A stretch of 64,000 nucleotides of DNA from positions 39,908 through 103,907 of the forward strand of contig JAHQIW010007207.1 in the NCBI GenBank assembly GCA_019055375.1, in the 5' to 3' direction. Numbering within the stretch: the stretch's first letter is position 1; each line of letters starts with the position of its first letter. Under the pieces are notes generated by a model. It worked only from the letters and a program-made list of their open reading frames with translations, had not been told where the DNA came from and made no database searches. Source of the DNA: Parelaphostrongylus tenuis (lineage: Eukaryota > Nematoda > Chromadorea > Rhabditida > Metastrongylidae). The translations under genes were made by a program, and so were the position numbers. This document shows, piece after piece, positions 1 through 11,700 of this stretch.

Positions 1-79
1 AAAATTCTCTTCCAATACTATTGGCAAATTGATGACAGAAGAGTACGAGCTGCTCGTCGATGGACCCAAAACTCGTACA

Positions 80-1740
80 AACTAGCACCAGTTTCCCAAA
101 CGAAAAGTTCAGATCGCATCTCCTTTACTAATAAACAGCTGCTCGAAAAGAGGGCAAGTGAAACTTGATTTCACTGAAACACTCGGCTGGCCGATGATAA
201 ATGCGTAGTAGATCTTTACAGAAGGATTTACATCGAAATAAGCAAAAATAGTCTGAATCAGCGTCATCAGGATCTCTGGAATATTTCGCTATGCGCCTTA
301 ATGAATAAAGATAGCATCAATAATGCATTCCACCACGATATGGAATTGATACGGAAAAATCCCACTCCAATATTTGCGTTCCCCAACCCCGTCTCGGGTC
401 TCAAAATTCCCATTGGTGAGAAACCACTCGGGTTGCAGCTTCCACACTTTAAGATGCGTCTGAAGGATAGAAGAAAAGCACAACCCTAGAACGCGATAAT
501 ATCATTGGCGATTTCCTTGTAGTTGGTGGCTACAGTCTGCATGTACTTCTCGCAAGACATATGACTTCATTTCCAGAAAGAGGAAATCCGAGACCAGTGG
601 AGGATTTGGTGCGCAGTTATTCTATCTAAGAAGGATAACAGAAGGGATCTTCGTAACTGCCGCCCAATATGCTAACATCCTACACAATAACAAGTATGTT
701 GAGTAGGCTCTACAAACTTTTGACGAAGATCATTGTCCTGCGCACGTCAAAGATCTTGGATGAAACACAGCCAGTTGAATATGCAAATTTCTGAGAGAGA
801 TTCTACTGTATGGACCAAATCCAAGCTACATTACAGGACTTTGAAGTCTGTTGGGAAAACCGTGCGCCTCTTGTCCTAACCTTTATTGATCATGAGAAAG
901 CGTTTGACAGCGTCGAAACGAATGCAAATCTGTCAGTGTTCCTCGATCAAGGTATATACCCTCCCCACATACCAACATTGGCTGACTGCTATTGCAACTG
1001 CAGTTCGAAGTACGACTTTCCCATCGATCCTCCTCCATACCCACAGAAAAGGGTGTTTGACAGGGCGACACTACATTGCTAAAGCTATTCACTGCTGCCC
1101 TACACTGAATAATGAAGTGCTCGATTGAGACAAGAAAGGCATACTCAATGATAGAAATTTCAAACGAGGTCTTTGTTTCGTTGTTGACATCGCCATCTTT
1201 TTTAAAAGTACCAGTGTAGCATAGACAATGCTCAATGAACTTAGCGAAGGGGGGAAAAATATCGGGTACGCATAAACAGGACGAAGACTCAGTTCATGGA
1301 AAATCTATAATGAGAAGGTAAACAAATTGATCTGGATGGTTCTCTGATCAAAGAGACCACCTCGTGTGTACCTTGGAGGTTCGATGAGCTTCGAGAACAA
1401 TATGAAGGAAGGATTGAACAAAAGAAGCATGGGCTATCTCGAAACCTGTCCCATCTTCGTGATTCGGAAATATTTACATCGATAGCGAAACACAGATAAG
1501 CCGGTCTATGCAGATGACAGATGGACGAAAAAACAGTGAAGTGGACTCCAGGAGAATGCAAGTGCCCTCTTGAATGGCTATTCGAAGTATGGGCTGACGT
1601 ATTTGTGGCTAACGTCACCACTTATATCCGCGGATGGCAACGAGTTTGGAATCGCGGAACGGGCCTCACGTATATCGCCATTTTCGGAATCGATCACCTC
1701 CATGGACGGCAACTGCGCGAGAGAGAAACAAATGGAAACT
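80..1740 (+). pseudogene. RTE-type LINE reverse transcriptase remnant
   Basis: Decayed non-LTR retrotransposon. Conceptual translation in shifting frames gives RT-domain pieces: a YKLLTKII-like finger segment near 700-750, then FIDHEKAFDSVE at about 880-925 (RT motif with the first catalytic Asp region), and the conserved stretch after the palm around 1040-1250. The C-terminal tail typical of RTE elements (a TRWADVFV-like segment read as FEVWADVFVANV) lies at 1580-1615. Stops and frameshifts throughout mean it is dead. The first 80 bases and part of 80-490 are less clear and may be its degraded upstream part. Confidence 0.8.
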
Positions 1741-1833
1741 AAGTGAAGATGGACCGTCTAAGTATCCAAATATTTAATTATGAAGAAAACAGCAATCTTC
1801 AAACAGCAGCCAAATCTCAGAGATTTCTTTGCG

Positions 1834-2563
1834 TTAGGTTCTCTCATAAGTTTTGGCACTTTAGAAATTGAACAACAAAGGTATTAGCTAGAGGTAATAA
1901 AACTGCTTAGCAACACTACTGAAAATATGCGCCATCAGCCAGATGACATTTCTGCTATCTCTCAGGCAACAAATCAATACCGCTCCTATCCATACTGTCG
2001 CATTATGGCCGTTCACCGAAGCACTTATCGCAATTTGCTGCTTTACGAGTATGAATTGGAATTCGGTGAGCAGTCCTGCGAGAACCTCAACCGTGCAAAC
2101 GGCTCACGGATTTGTGTCCATGTGAACACTGCTCCGGCTCTTAACCGGGTTTCGCTCCGGCATCACCAACTTTGAGTCGCCTCAATCTCATCCTGTTTTA
2201 AGGCAACGCAACACTGCGTGTTACCAAATCGACATGATCGAACTGGGCTGTGAGTTGCTGGATCATCCGCCGTACAGTACTGACTTGTTGCCGTCTGACT
2301 GTCACCTAATCTGGTCGCTGTAGCACTTCCTGAGCAGGAAGAAGTTTCTAGACATCAACAGTTTTTCGACGACTTTCTTTGAATCTCAAAATGACGAGAT
2401 CTATGAGCGCGGTGTTGGTTTGTTGCCTGAGAGATGGCAGAGATATGTTCAGGCTGATGGCGCATACCATGAGTATGAATAGTGTTGCTAAGCAATTTTG
2501 GTTATTTCTAGTTTATAGAATTGGTGTTTAAGGCTCTGGTGCCATAACTTAAGAGAAGACCTA
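1834..2563 (+). mobile_element. mariner element, rearranged deletion copy
   Basis: Both ends carry a related inverted terminal repeat (CATAAGTTTTGGCA-type at about 1849-1860, its complement at 2539-2563). The + strand encodes a mariner transposase N-terminus (NLLLYEYELEF, about 2030-2065) and a C-terminal block (HPPYSTDLLPSDCHL, then LPERWQRYVQADGAY, about 2255-2480). The left 1927-1990 encodes the same LPER.QK...DGA C-terminus on the minus strand, so the left end is an inverted copy of the 3' end. The central catalytic region is missing, so it cannot encode active transposase. Confidence 0.8.
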
Positions 2564-3430
2564 ATAGTTGAGCAAGAAGTATTTTTAACAACATTTTTAT
2601 GTTGAAAATCTTTGAAAATATCCTTTTTTAGTCACCACTTCTCGTCACTCTTTGATTTGGTACTTTGAAAAACTCTTTTTTTGAACATTGCAAACGCTAC
2701 TTCTGAGGATGTGTAGATAAGTATTGCGGTGATCGGAATAAGAGTTTTTGAGAGCTAACACTATCTATTTCTAATGATAACTGTTGCCATATTGATATCT
2801 GCTTATATTTCTTGATTTGAACAGCCATAAAAAAAACTTCCTGTTGCTTGATCAATTTTGAGGGACCGGTAGCGCAGTGGTAGTGATACCGCTTATCATA
2901 AGCATGCCCTAAGTTTATCCTTGTCCCGAACTCATAAACCACCTTGTACCACCAATATGGAAAGGAGAGGGGGTGTTGGGAAATCGGTACCAAATTTGTC
3001 TAAGAACAATTCTTTCTTCGCAGTATAGGTGGAGCGAACTAATCAAGCATCTAGAACTTCAGCACATCAATTCGAACACCTTCTAGGGAATTTCATTCAA
3101 AAAAACCACGAGCTTTCACGATGAGACGAGTCCATTCATGTAAAGCTCAAGGCCCATTGTGAATGATGATTGGGAGGAAACGAGCAGAACGCAAGAAGAG
3201 CCGGGTTCCACAGAACTGCAGTGTGGATGGGTTGCGTTTTTGAAAAAGAATGTATAATTAGGCATTTGTTGAGAAGACACAGGGAATGTGTAACTTTCAT
3301 ATGCTACAGAGATAGAAATTGTTTTTTTGGCACTTTATTTATTTTCTCACAGTGTTTTCTTTTCACTGGGCGGATGCTTAGTACATCCAGCACTTAATTC
3401 GTTTATTGGTCTTCATTTTAAACGTCGTTC
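2564..3430. other. no gene seen; one tRNA-headed repeat inside
   Basis: Apart from the tRNA-like head at 2863-2935 I see no coding signal or terminal repeats here. Confidence 0.5.
2863..2990 (+). repeat. tRNA-headed SINE fragment
   Basis: Starts with a polymerase III A-box-like GGTAGCGCAGTGGTAGTG, as in a tRNA D arm, followed by unrelated sequence. Similar heads occur at 16967, 21985 and 44072. No canonical tRNA cloverleaf can be closed, so this is a tRNA-derived repeat rather than a tRNA gene. Confidence 0.5.
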
Positions 3431-3460
3431 ACAACCACTCAGTCACGGCGCCCCCGCAGA
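3431..3460 (-). repeat. SINE family 1, head fragment
   Basis: CAACCACTCAGTCACGGCGCC is the reverse complement of the tRNA-like head of the SINE copies at 14675 and 15336. Only the first ~30 bases of the element remain. Confidence 0.55.
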
Positions 3461-4379
3461 AATGATAAATGATTTGAAATTTGAATCTGCATATGTTGGC
3501 TTATAATGTCGTTTATTTTTTCTATTTTGCATGTTAGACGTCATCCCATTTATTATGTGGATCCCACCACTTTTTGAATTTGATTCGTTTTCATTACAAT
3601 CATGATTCTAGATCTTCAAACCGTTACAAAAAAAAAAAATAACTTGAGAACTTCCTTCTTTCATGAATGGTGTAGAGTGTTGGTGGAGTCTTATCCACTT
3701 GCATTCTGTAAGATAGCCTAGAATAAGCACATTCGAATTGCAAGAGAGCTTTGTGGGGAGGAGGATCAAACCAGAATATCACCTTATGATAGACTACGTC
3801 ACTAAGTATTCCGACATGCCTCAATGAACATCATTAATGGACATGAAATGGTTGGAAGTGTCAGCATGATTGCCCGGCAGCTGTATTTTTTTACCTTTAT
3901 TCAAAATGAGAATCCGAATTTTTAGGACTCATTAGATAGATTCGTTTTCGAACATGGCAAAAAATAAATAGGATGAATTTCCTCCAGCAAGACGCCAAGG
4001 TTTGCCTCAGTTCGGTAGTTGGCGATCTGCGTTGAGAGTTTGAAAAAATGGGCGTATTTGAAACTGAAAGGTCAATTAACTAACTGAAACTTTTAAACTA
4101 TAACTGAAACTATTGTACTGAAGGCCATTTAACAACAATTTCGCCTACTCCTAAAGCATTGGATTTGTATCACTTAAACAATGTTCCTTGGATATTTATA
4201 ATTATAACATCATACCACCACGAATACAGTGGTTTTAATAAAGAATTTTTGTTGGTTAGATAAATAATATCTGTGAGGTGACTGGATTCAATCTCGATAT
4301 GTGTTTAGTAGGCCAAATTGTCAACGGTTGGTTGCTCACAGATTGATTGTTTGTATCGCAGAGAGAGCAGTAGCATATC
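3461..4379. other. no feature recognised
   Basis: AT-rich sequence without convincing coding frames, terminal repeats or RNA signatures. Confidence 0.5.
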
Positions 4380-4380
4380 A

Positions 4381-4455
4381 CAAGCTTCGATAGTGCAACT
4401 GATTAGCACGCTCCTCCGGAGAGAGTAAATTTCGGCTTTGATTCCCGTCTGAGGT
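4381..4455 (+). repeat. tRNA-like repeat
   Basis: GATAGTGCAACTGATTAGCA resembles a tRNA D arm (A box) and TTTGATTCCCGTCTGAGGTC resembles a T arm plus acceptor (B box). The same 3' half recurs at 25590-25655 and twice at 51155-51270. The anticodon arm does not fold properly, so a functional tRNA is unlikely. Confidence 0.5.
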
Positions 4456-5737
4456 CCAAAGTTTTGCTTATCACTGTACACTATTGGATGATTTCGATAG
4501 CTGTGATGTTCTCTATTCTTCAGTTACTACAGTGATGGAGAACGTATCAACAGTTGTCAGAAAATCGCCAAGGTCGTATATTTGAAACATTAAGGAATAG
4601 TAACAGAGGTGTTCGTCGGTGACCGTCTACGAGAATTACCAATGTTTCATTTCATTGTATTATCAGCGCAAGCTAATTCGGTACGAATTTTCCTAGTCTG
4701 CATGAATGTTAAGGCTCGATTATTAAGGCAGGTGATCGAAACGAGGACTCTGTATTTATTGCAAGACATATGTGGCCAGTGCGCTATATACTGTCTCCAC
4801 TGGAGTATTTCCTGAAAAGGTTCATGACAAGTAATTTCGAGGAGTTCGTGAAATTGTCACAATTTCTTCAAAATTTCATAAACTTTTATTTTGTTCTATT
4901 TCGTTTGAACTCTGGTCTATTGCGTCATAGACCGAAAAAAATGTTGAAATTGATATTACAAAATTATTTGGCGCTTTAACCTCTGAGAAACTGAAGGTTT
5001 GAAGGCGAAGTCGTTTAGCTTCCGAATTCTCGCTTCCAAATCAAAGTCTTTTGTCGTGAGAGGTTGATATTCACTGAGTAGATGATGCCCGTAAGAAATC
5101 AGAGGATGAGGGTTGATGGCGTCTGTTTCTGATATACGTGGACATCCAAGTAAACAAATAATCAAACCATATGATTGCATCTTGTCATTTTTTATATGGA
5201 GCGATAATGGAACGATTGTCTGTTCGCCCGATTTGCTGACATACCAAGGAAATTCTAGTCGAAAGCCACCAAAAGAGCCTTTTGATCGGCAAAAGTCAGT
5301 GCTACCTCCTATGGTGAAAACCTGGGAAAATTTTTATGGCGCTTCCTTTAAATTTCCGCAGAAAAGAACATGTTCTTTCAATCATGATTTAGTGATCAAC
5401 AATTGAATATGGACACAAAACATCGTTTCGTCGAGCCATTGCCGAACTACTACAAATAAGACGGAACGAGCAGAGAAAGTGCTTCAATGCCACGATTATG
5501 TGGAGGGGAAAACAAAATTAAGGCTGTCGGCAATCACGAGTCTTTGAGCTTCTGCCATGCATTTGACTTCATTAAGCATCGTTAGAGCTAACTGAATGTA
5601 TATATTGTCTTTACAATGGCTCACAACACCATACCAATGTACAAAGTCAATGTAGCCATACTTGCAGACTATCCTGATTTTCAGAAGTCATTTTTATTTG
5701 AACGCCACTTGCGGGGTTATGATGTTTAAATAAACCC
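4456..5737. other. no feature recognised
   Basis: Open frames of up to about 97 codons (for example 5113-5406) occur, but they have no recognisable domain and no splice context. Confidence 0.45.
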
Positions 5738-6034
5738 AATAATGTAGAGTGCTGTGCAAAAAACGTTTACGTCAGCTGGGATTCAAACCCAGATCTCACT
5801 CTTTCCGGAAGCGTATGCTAATTGTTGAACCACGAACGCTGCATTTCCACAGCACTCTTTCCAGACCGTAGACGGTTGGCTGTTGACAGATAACGCGTTG
5901 TAGCGTAGAAATAGTGCTAGGCAAAAGGAGTGTCGGTGGAGCAACGCTTAGCATACGCTTCCGGAAAGAGGTGAGATCTGGGTTCGAGTGCTGGCTGACG
6001 CAAACGTTCTTGCTCAGCACTCTACATTATTGAG
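5738..6034. repeat. foldback repeat with tRNA-like arms
   Basis: The left arm (about 5738-5823) and right arm (about 5943-6034) are inverted copies sharing ATAATGTAGAGTGCTG and the block TTAGCATACGCTTCCGGAAA. Each arm includes a T-arm-like B box (GGGTTCGAGTGC in the right copy, GGGATTCAAACCC as its inverse on the left). A D-arm-like TTCAACAATTAGCA can be read on the minus strand. The element is a foldback built from a tRNA-derived unit. Confidence 0.7.
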
Positions 6035-7353
6035 TATCCTCATTTTGATGGCAATTTGTCGACCGTGGAAGGATGCAGTTTATTGAGCATAGAACGAGGG
6101 ATCGGGACTAACGATCACGAGTGTATTGCAAAGCGCCTCAAACAACTGCGCCATACGGGCTCTTAGAAGTTCAAGGAGTTGAATGAAGTATTTATGTAAT
6201 AGTATGTAAGAGTTGGACGTTGATCAATGCCGTACCAAATAGCACGCATCTGACTCGATGAAACTTTTGGGACGATATAATCTATCTTGTACTATTCAGC
6301 GCAACGTCACGCCTCGTTCACCTAATGGCGACGTCGCATCTCGGGGCGTATTTTGACTGATGCGCACCAAATGGAAATAAGGGATTTTTATGGTAATCTC
6401 GAACTTTAGGAGGCATTATCCTTACTAAACGATATGATATGATATGATGTCATTAAAGAGATTTTTATAAGGAATTTCTTAGTAAAAATCTGCTTATATG
6501 TCTAGAAAATCCTTATGCTTCAACGAGAAACCACGGCGTTGCAAAAAGGAACATGTTCCCAATTGTCATGAAATATTTCACTTATGTCTTCGGATATGTC
6601 TTTGGAAAGACCTTCACACTAAGTTCTAATAACGGAAACAAGTTAAAGTTGCGCTTCGTCGGCCTGCAGGTCGATCACGTCTCGTAGCGTGCGAAAATTC
6701 GAAGCGTCGCCTTCTGTCATGAGCGACTCTCCTCAAGGATTGATGTCATAGAGCATTATTGCGCACAATTTTGTCTTATTAAGAAGCTTATCAAAACCTA
6801 CCGATGCATTATGTCGGAATTTTCACCTCTTAAAGTCTGAAACTTCTGCTACTTATCATAGAAGGCTGATAAGGAGCAGGGGTTGTTTTGTCTGAAGCAA
6901 TGAGTAGAAGCAAAGGTGTTGGATGTACTTTAAAGCTATAGTTATTGTACTAAATGCTCCATTGTTCAAGAGATTTGTGTCCAAGAAAATAAGAAACAGT
7001 CGCGAAAAAGTATCGTTACAGAGCATTCTAGCAAAACATATCCTTCAGCTTCCCAAGAGAATATTATTCATTCAAATATTCACAGCTGATGGAGCATTTG
7101 CTCTTTCATGAGTTCTTTTTCTTGGTTTCTCATTTAACCACTACGAGGGCTTTGTTTCCAAATAATTGTTACAAGTGATCAAAATTTGAATGAAATAACG
7201 AAATGATTTGAGAGGATTTTCTTTTCCTGCAACAAATGGGAGAAGATACTTTCATACTTTTTTTTGTTAATGGGAAATTCAAATATTTTTAGCGCTCTTA
7301 ATGTGTGAATACAACAATTTGACAGGAGTTTGTGTAGTGGTAAAATAGATCTA
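6035..7353. other. no gene recognised
   Basis: Contains a short ATGAT pentamer run (about 6431-6449) and otherwise AT-rich sequence with only chance-length frames. Confidence 0.45.
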
Positions 7354-7638
7354 CTATCTAGCATATCCCATAGCATTTCTCTTTTCTTTTACATCAAAGT
7401 TCCCTTTTTTTTTTCTTCTAGGCTTAATATTGTTGGATGTTGTTTTGTCCTCATGGCAGCTAATCACTACTTTGATAGGATCTAGTTTCTCGGAATCAAT
7501 CTCACTATGTTTGATAGGATCTAGTTTCTCGGAATCAATCTCACTATGATATTTTTGCTTCAAACACGAGAAGTGCAAATTTTTTGAATTTGCGGCTGTG
7601 ATAAATTCCCATGCCGAAATATTGTAGAATTTCATCAC
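7354..7638 (-). other. unrecognised 94-codon frame with an internal 13-codon duplication
   Basis: The frame has coding-like composition (charged, few rare residues) and contains HSEIDSEKLDPIK twice in tandem, from a perfect 39-bp DNA duplication at about 7471-7548. The duplication keeps the frame. I do not recognise the family. It could be an exon or a transposon ORF fragment. No clear splice sites were found. Confidence 0.3.
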
Positions 7639-8884
7639 ATCCTGTACGATATATTTTTCTTCTTCTTATGGAAGTGAACAGGTAGGATAAGGGATGAAGA
7701 TCCTGGCGTCGATCATTACTTCAGAGTTTCATGGAAGAGGAAACGGAATGTCTCTGATATCATTGATAGAGTCCTATGGATGGTTGAATGCATGTTTGCT
7801 CTGGACATTGATTTACAGAGACCTATCAATTCATCAGGCTGCTATTTTTATCCTCCCAAAAGCATGGTACAAATTCGCCAACTTCAAAAGGACTGAAACG
7901 TCAGTTTACCCAAGGGAACAAGACTGAAACAAACACTCACTATTCATTGTAAGGCAACTCTAACCACTTTCCTACACGAGCGTTATTGATATTTTTTGAA
8001 TTGGCGTTTTAACGGTCTGTGCCCGTGTTTCGTGAATCCATAGCATGCATTTGCTGATTTCATGTCTCGAAACGTTGAAAGCTGAGCTTGACAGCCATTT
8101 CGGCGATTTCGAAAGTTCCATCTGTACAGATCGAGTGCCATAAGTTCAAAGTCGATGACTACACCAACATCTCTTCATGATTTTCCACAAGATTTCTTAT
8201 AAACATAAAAGTCAATCAAGTTCTATATGCTTCACAGACGTTCTATATCTGCAATTTTTAGCATCTGTTAGAACTTCGGAGGTTCTACCAGAACAGTATA
8301 GCATGTGCCTTTCCACAAAAATGTCAAGTTTCGCGCTTAAAAAGAAAATGATATTGTGTTGTTTCATGATTATGTTCTGAAAAGAGTGACTCTTCTTGCA
8401 AAACATTGGACAGCTATTGCCGTTACTTTTCATTGAGTAAAGTGCTAGCAGTCTTCTGCCTTTCTCAGCCTATTCATCTTCATCAAATCGTTTGTTCTTC
8501 TCTTCAAGAGATTTTTTTATGAAATCGTTTCTCAAAAAACGACAATTGTGGGCATTGCGTGAGAGAGGGAGTCCGAAGTTCCGACCCACGGCCAACGATT
8601 AAAAGTCAAAAACCACGCTGCACACTTACAAAACGTTCATAGATTATGAGAACCGCAAAAGTGGTGTGTCCCAACTGGAGGATAAAATTCGTGAAGCGAC
8701 TAGGATCCACTAGATTTGAAACGCAAAGGTGGAGATCACCAATACATTAATTAGAGTTGTTGACTAAGAATTTGCAACAAAAGGTATAGTGCTAATTGAG
8801 GCTCACACTTGTATGTGAGAGAGATAAATGAGGGCTTTCTGTCGTGACGGGCGATCATCGGGAGCACACCGAATACAACACCTC
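7639..8884. other. no feature recognised
   Basis: AT-rich sequence; a frame at 7694-7927 has no recognisable domain. Confidence 0.4.
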
Positions 8885-8950
8885 TAAACGGTTGACCTTA
8901 GCGAAACCCAAATTGGACGTGTCTAACTCACAAGGGCTCTCACCCATCCG
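8885..8950 (+). repeat. half copy of the 62436 foldback family
   Basis: The order of words GTTGACCTTAGCG, CCCAAATTGGACGTGTCT matches the left arm of the foldback at 62436-62695 (GACTTCCGCGG, CCCAAACTGGGCGTGTCT). Only one arm is visible here. Confidence 0.45.
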
Positions 8951-9289
8951 CATGGGAACTCGATTGGTGATACTTTTACAATGTATAGGACAGTAAAGAA
9001 GCCGATGTAAGTGTTAACATTTCAGAACTTTCTTCACAAGAGCTTGACTGTGATTTGTTTTCTTTTATACGCCAGTAAGGGAAGAATGAGTGTGTAAGAA
9101 AAACATTCATGCATAAAATAATTAGCAAGATTGTTGTATGGTGATGAATACGTTTCAAAATCATTTTCAACTTAGATGTCATATTTTCTCAGGCTGTTAA
9201 GCTTTAAAAACGTCAAATAAACTTATGTCAAGATTATGGTATTTCTACTGCTTATTTCGCAGTGTCTATGATGCTACTTATATATCTTA

Positions 9290-9442
9290 GAGAATTGAGT
9301 GGCGAGCAAAAACACGGCCTCAGCCGGGTTTCGAACCCGCGTTTCATCCTATGCGAGGGACGCGTGCTCTAACCACTACACCACCGAGGCACATTTACCC
9401 GACCACTCATTCTTGTTGTGTTTTTGCTCACCACTCAATTCT
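9290..9442 (-). repeat. tRNA-like sequence inside a 26-bp inverted repeat
   Basis: GAGAATTGAGTGGCGAGCAA at the left and its near-perfect inverse at 9417-9442 flank a tRNA-like sequence on the minus strand (about 9318-9392). The acceptor arms GCCTCGG/CTGAGGC pair, the D-arm GTGTAGTGGTTAGAGCAC and the T-arm GGGTTCGAAACCC are intact. The anticodon stem CGTCC/GGATG closes an 8-nt loop instead of 7. This looks like a tRNA-derived mobile unit or a tRNA pseudogene rather than a standard tRNA. Confidence 0.6.
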
Positions 9443-10519
9443 CAAACTTATTTTATATATTGAATTTTATGCGTTTTATGCGTATATAAGGCTGAAGAAT
9501 GAAAGAAAATTTCAAATAGGAAAAAGTCATTCTTAGATCAATCACACCACTCAAACATCTGTGTATGTCTGTTACATGATCTGTTAGTCTGTATGTCTGT
9601 TACAAAATCAGTACTTTTCTATCCGGTCGTAGTTCTAAGCATCTAAGCCTCATTTCCGCTTTTATGAAAACGTTTAAGAGGCGATTATAGTGGTGATGTT
9701 GAGCACATCAGACTTCTACTCTCCACTGTCCAGTGTTTTTACCATATAATGCTCTTAATCGTCTGTTTCTCTACTGTAGAAGATTTTCTTAGCAGAATAA
9801 GTTTTTATTGCAGTGAAACATTGCTTGGGATTAAAACTGGCTTTATCGATGCGTGTGCTTTCCTGCCAGACAAGATAGCTGGCTTTCATGATGTATATAG
9901 AAACCACACTTAACATAGTTTCAGGATAATCTTTGTTTGGTTTATTCTCAGGTATAGACTTGAGAGTACAGGGTTTAGAGTTCCCCTGCAATATACACAT
10001 GAGCATAGGTTCGATCTTGTGGTGGCGCACTAAGGGTAACCTATGCAGCTTTCTTTAGTGTGAAATCCATATAGGTCTTGCTTGAAACGATAGAAAGTTG
10101 ATGTGAGCTTATGGAAGTCACTATTTAACCCAAATACGCATTCAATTACCTCTGTGATGCTGGGAATAGAATTGAATGTATGACGAATCCCTCGTGACGT
10201 CAATTATTTCAGAATGGTTGAGGAGACGCGATGTCAAGCAGCTGTCATCGTCAAACGAACAATTTGAAAACGGTTTGTGCGCGTGCTTTTTGAAGTGACA
10301 GCAGTTTTTAACAATAAAAAAAACTTTCCTATCTCAATAGGGGAAACAGTTTTTTTGCCGTCTGCATTGTGAATCTATTGCTTACTGAATCAAGTTCCAC
10401 TCCATTTCATGACGTAGAAGGAAGATCTGAAACATCACTAAGCATTCTTTCAAAATAGGATATGCATATTCTTTTTGGATCTTCAATGATTTATCAGCCT
10501 AAACTGTACTGAATTTCAG
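9443..10519. other. region upstream of globin exon 1
   Basis: Contains a 3' remnant of SINE family 2 at about 10118-10200 (shared word ATACGCATTCAATTACCT). A frame at 9755-10030 (-) is unrecognised. No core promoter element can be named. Confidence 0.4.
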
Positions 10520-10661
10520 CTTCGAGTTTGGAAATCGAATATATCGACTTCTGCAGCGATGACGCCAATGTCACCGAGTGCACCACGTATACAGATCAAT
10601 GGTATGGATAGTACCGAAGAGATGGACGAGCCGAATACAATCAAGAAATACAGCATGGTGC
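10520..10661 (+). CDS. globin gene exon 1 (5' UTR and start codon)
   Basis: Preceded by the nematode acceptor GAATTTCAG, which may be a spliced-leader trans-splice site, leaving a 39-base 5' UTR before ATG at 10559. The frame reads MTPMSPSAPRIQINGMDS... and stays open to the donor. Two donors are possible: after ATG at 10657 (GTGCGT, phase 0) or after GTGC at 10661 (GTCTAA, phase 1). Only the second joins exon 2 in the frame I prefer; otherwise an exon is missing from intron 1. The 33-34 residues are Ser/Pro/Met-rich and likely disordered. Confidence 0.6.
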
Positions 10662-11022
10662 GTCTAATGTTCCACATTTTTTTTTATTTGATGCGTGACG
10701 TAGTAAATCATCTGCAATGGACGTTCTTTTAAAAAATTGTATTAATTGAAAAGTGTCAGATACATTGCATCATGCTTTCAGCACTGGAATAATTGATACC
10801 ATTTTACCAATAGAGCTCAACCTATCAATTTCGAAAAATGGTTTCCTATTACATCCCTTGACACTACTAGCAGAGTTCAAAAGCACACTACTTTTTTTCG
10901 AGGTGTTACTACTCATCATTGGAAACGGATCTTTTATGGCCCAGTGTTATTCTAATAAACTAACATCCTAGTTTCATCGATTCTCTCGGAAAAATGTGAA
11001 CATCACAGTGACATTGAATTTA

Positions 11023-11700
11023 TTAGGTTGTTTCATAAGTTTTGACACGGGAGCAATAAACACCAAATCCATTGATCAAAAGTTATTGAAATTTTATGAT
11101 TTTGGTAACGTTGAAATGCGCATTTTCTTACTAACATTTTGATATACAACTTGCCTATGCTTGCTCTGAGATGGAGCTGCCGTGAGAACAAATTTGCTTG
11201 CTCACATGCACGAATGGTTCGTAGGAGAGAATGCTAGTGAAGCGACGCGCAAGATTAATGAATCTTCTAGTAGACGGCCCCGAGCGCGACTGAACCTCCA
11301 GACTGCTCTCTCCAGTATCGAATTTGGCAAACCATTTCCTAGCCGTCCTTGCTGCAATTGTATCAGAGGCCCAAGGTCCATTAATCTTGAGCGTCGGTTC
11401 ACTAGCATTCTACCCTACGCGCCATTCGTATATGAATCGCAAGCGAATTTGTCCCCAAAAAATCAGCTCCATTTTAAAGAAAATTCAGGAAAATTGTACA
11501 TCAAAATCTTCGCAAAAAATTCGCAACTGAACATTTTTCAAATCTTGCATTTAGTCACTCCTGGTTGTAAAATTTTATATTCCTTATTTTACGGCCTAAA
11601 CACATGGAACAAGCTACTAAAATGTGCTTATCGTTATTCTTCCACCTGATATAATCCCACTGCAGTTATTTCATTCATGTGCATAACATTGTTAATTATG
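11023..11700. mobile_element. mariner foldback made of two opposed 5' ends
   Basis: The left end begins TTAGGTTGTTTCATAAGTTT, a mariner terminal repeat, followed by a 5' UTR and a transposase start on + (LLAHMHEWFVGENASEATRK, 11194-11253). From about 11465 down to 11275 the minus strand encodes the same N-terminus and continues into the paired helix-turn-helix (TARKWFAKFDTGESSLEVQS). Thus two 5' halves face each other; no catalytic domain is present. The right boundary is uncertain. Confidence 0.7.

Noticed and set aside
9318..9392. Functional tRNA gene on the minus strand
   Set aside because: The anticodon loop has 8 bases and the sequence sits inside an inverted repeat; a tRNA-derived repeat is more likely.
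11182..11649. 155-codon frame on +
   Set aside because: It starts in a genuine mariner N-terminus but then runs antisense through the inverted copy, so it is not a real protein.
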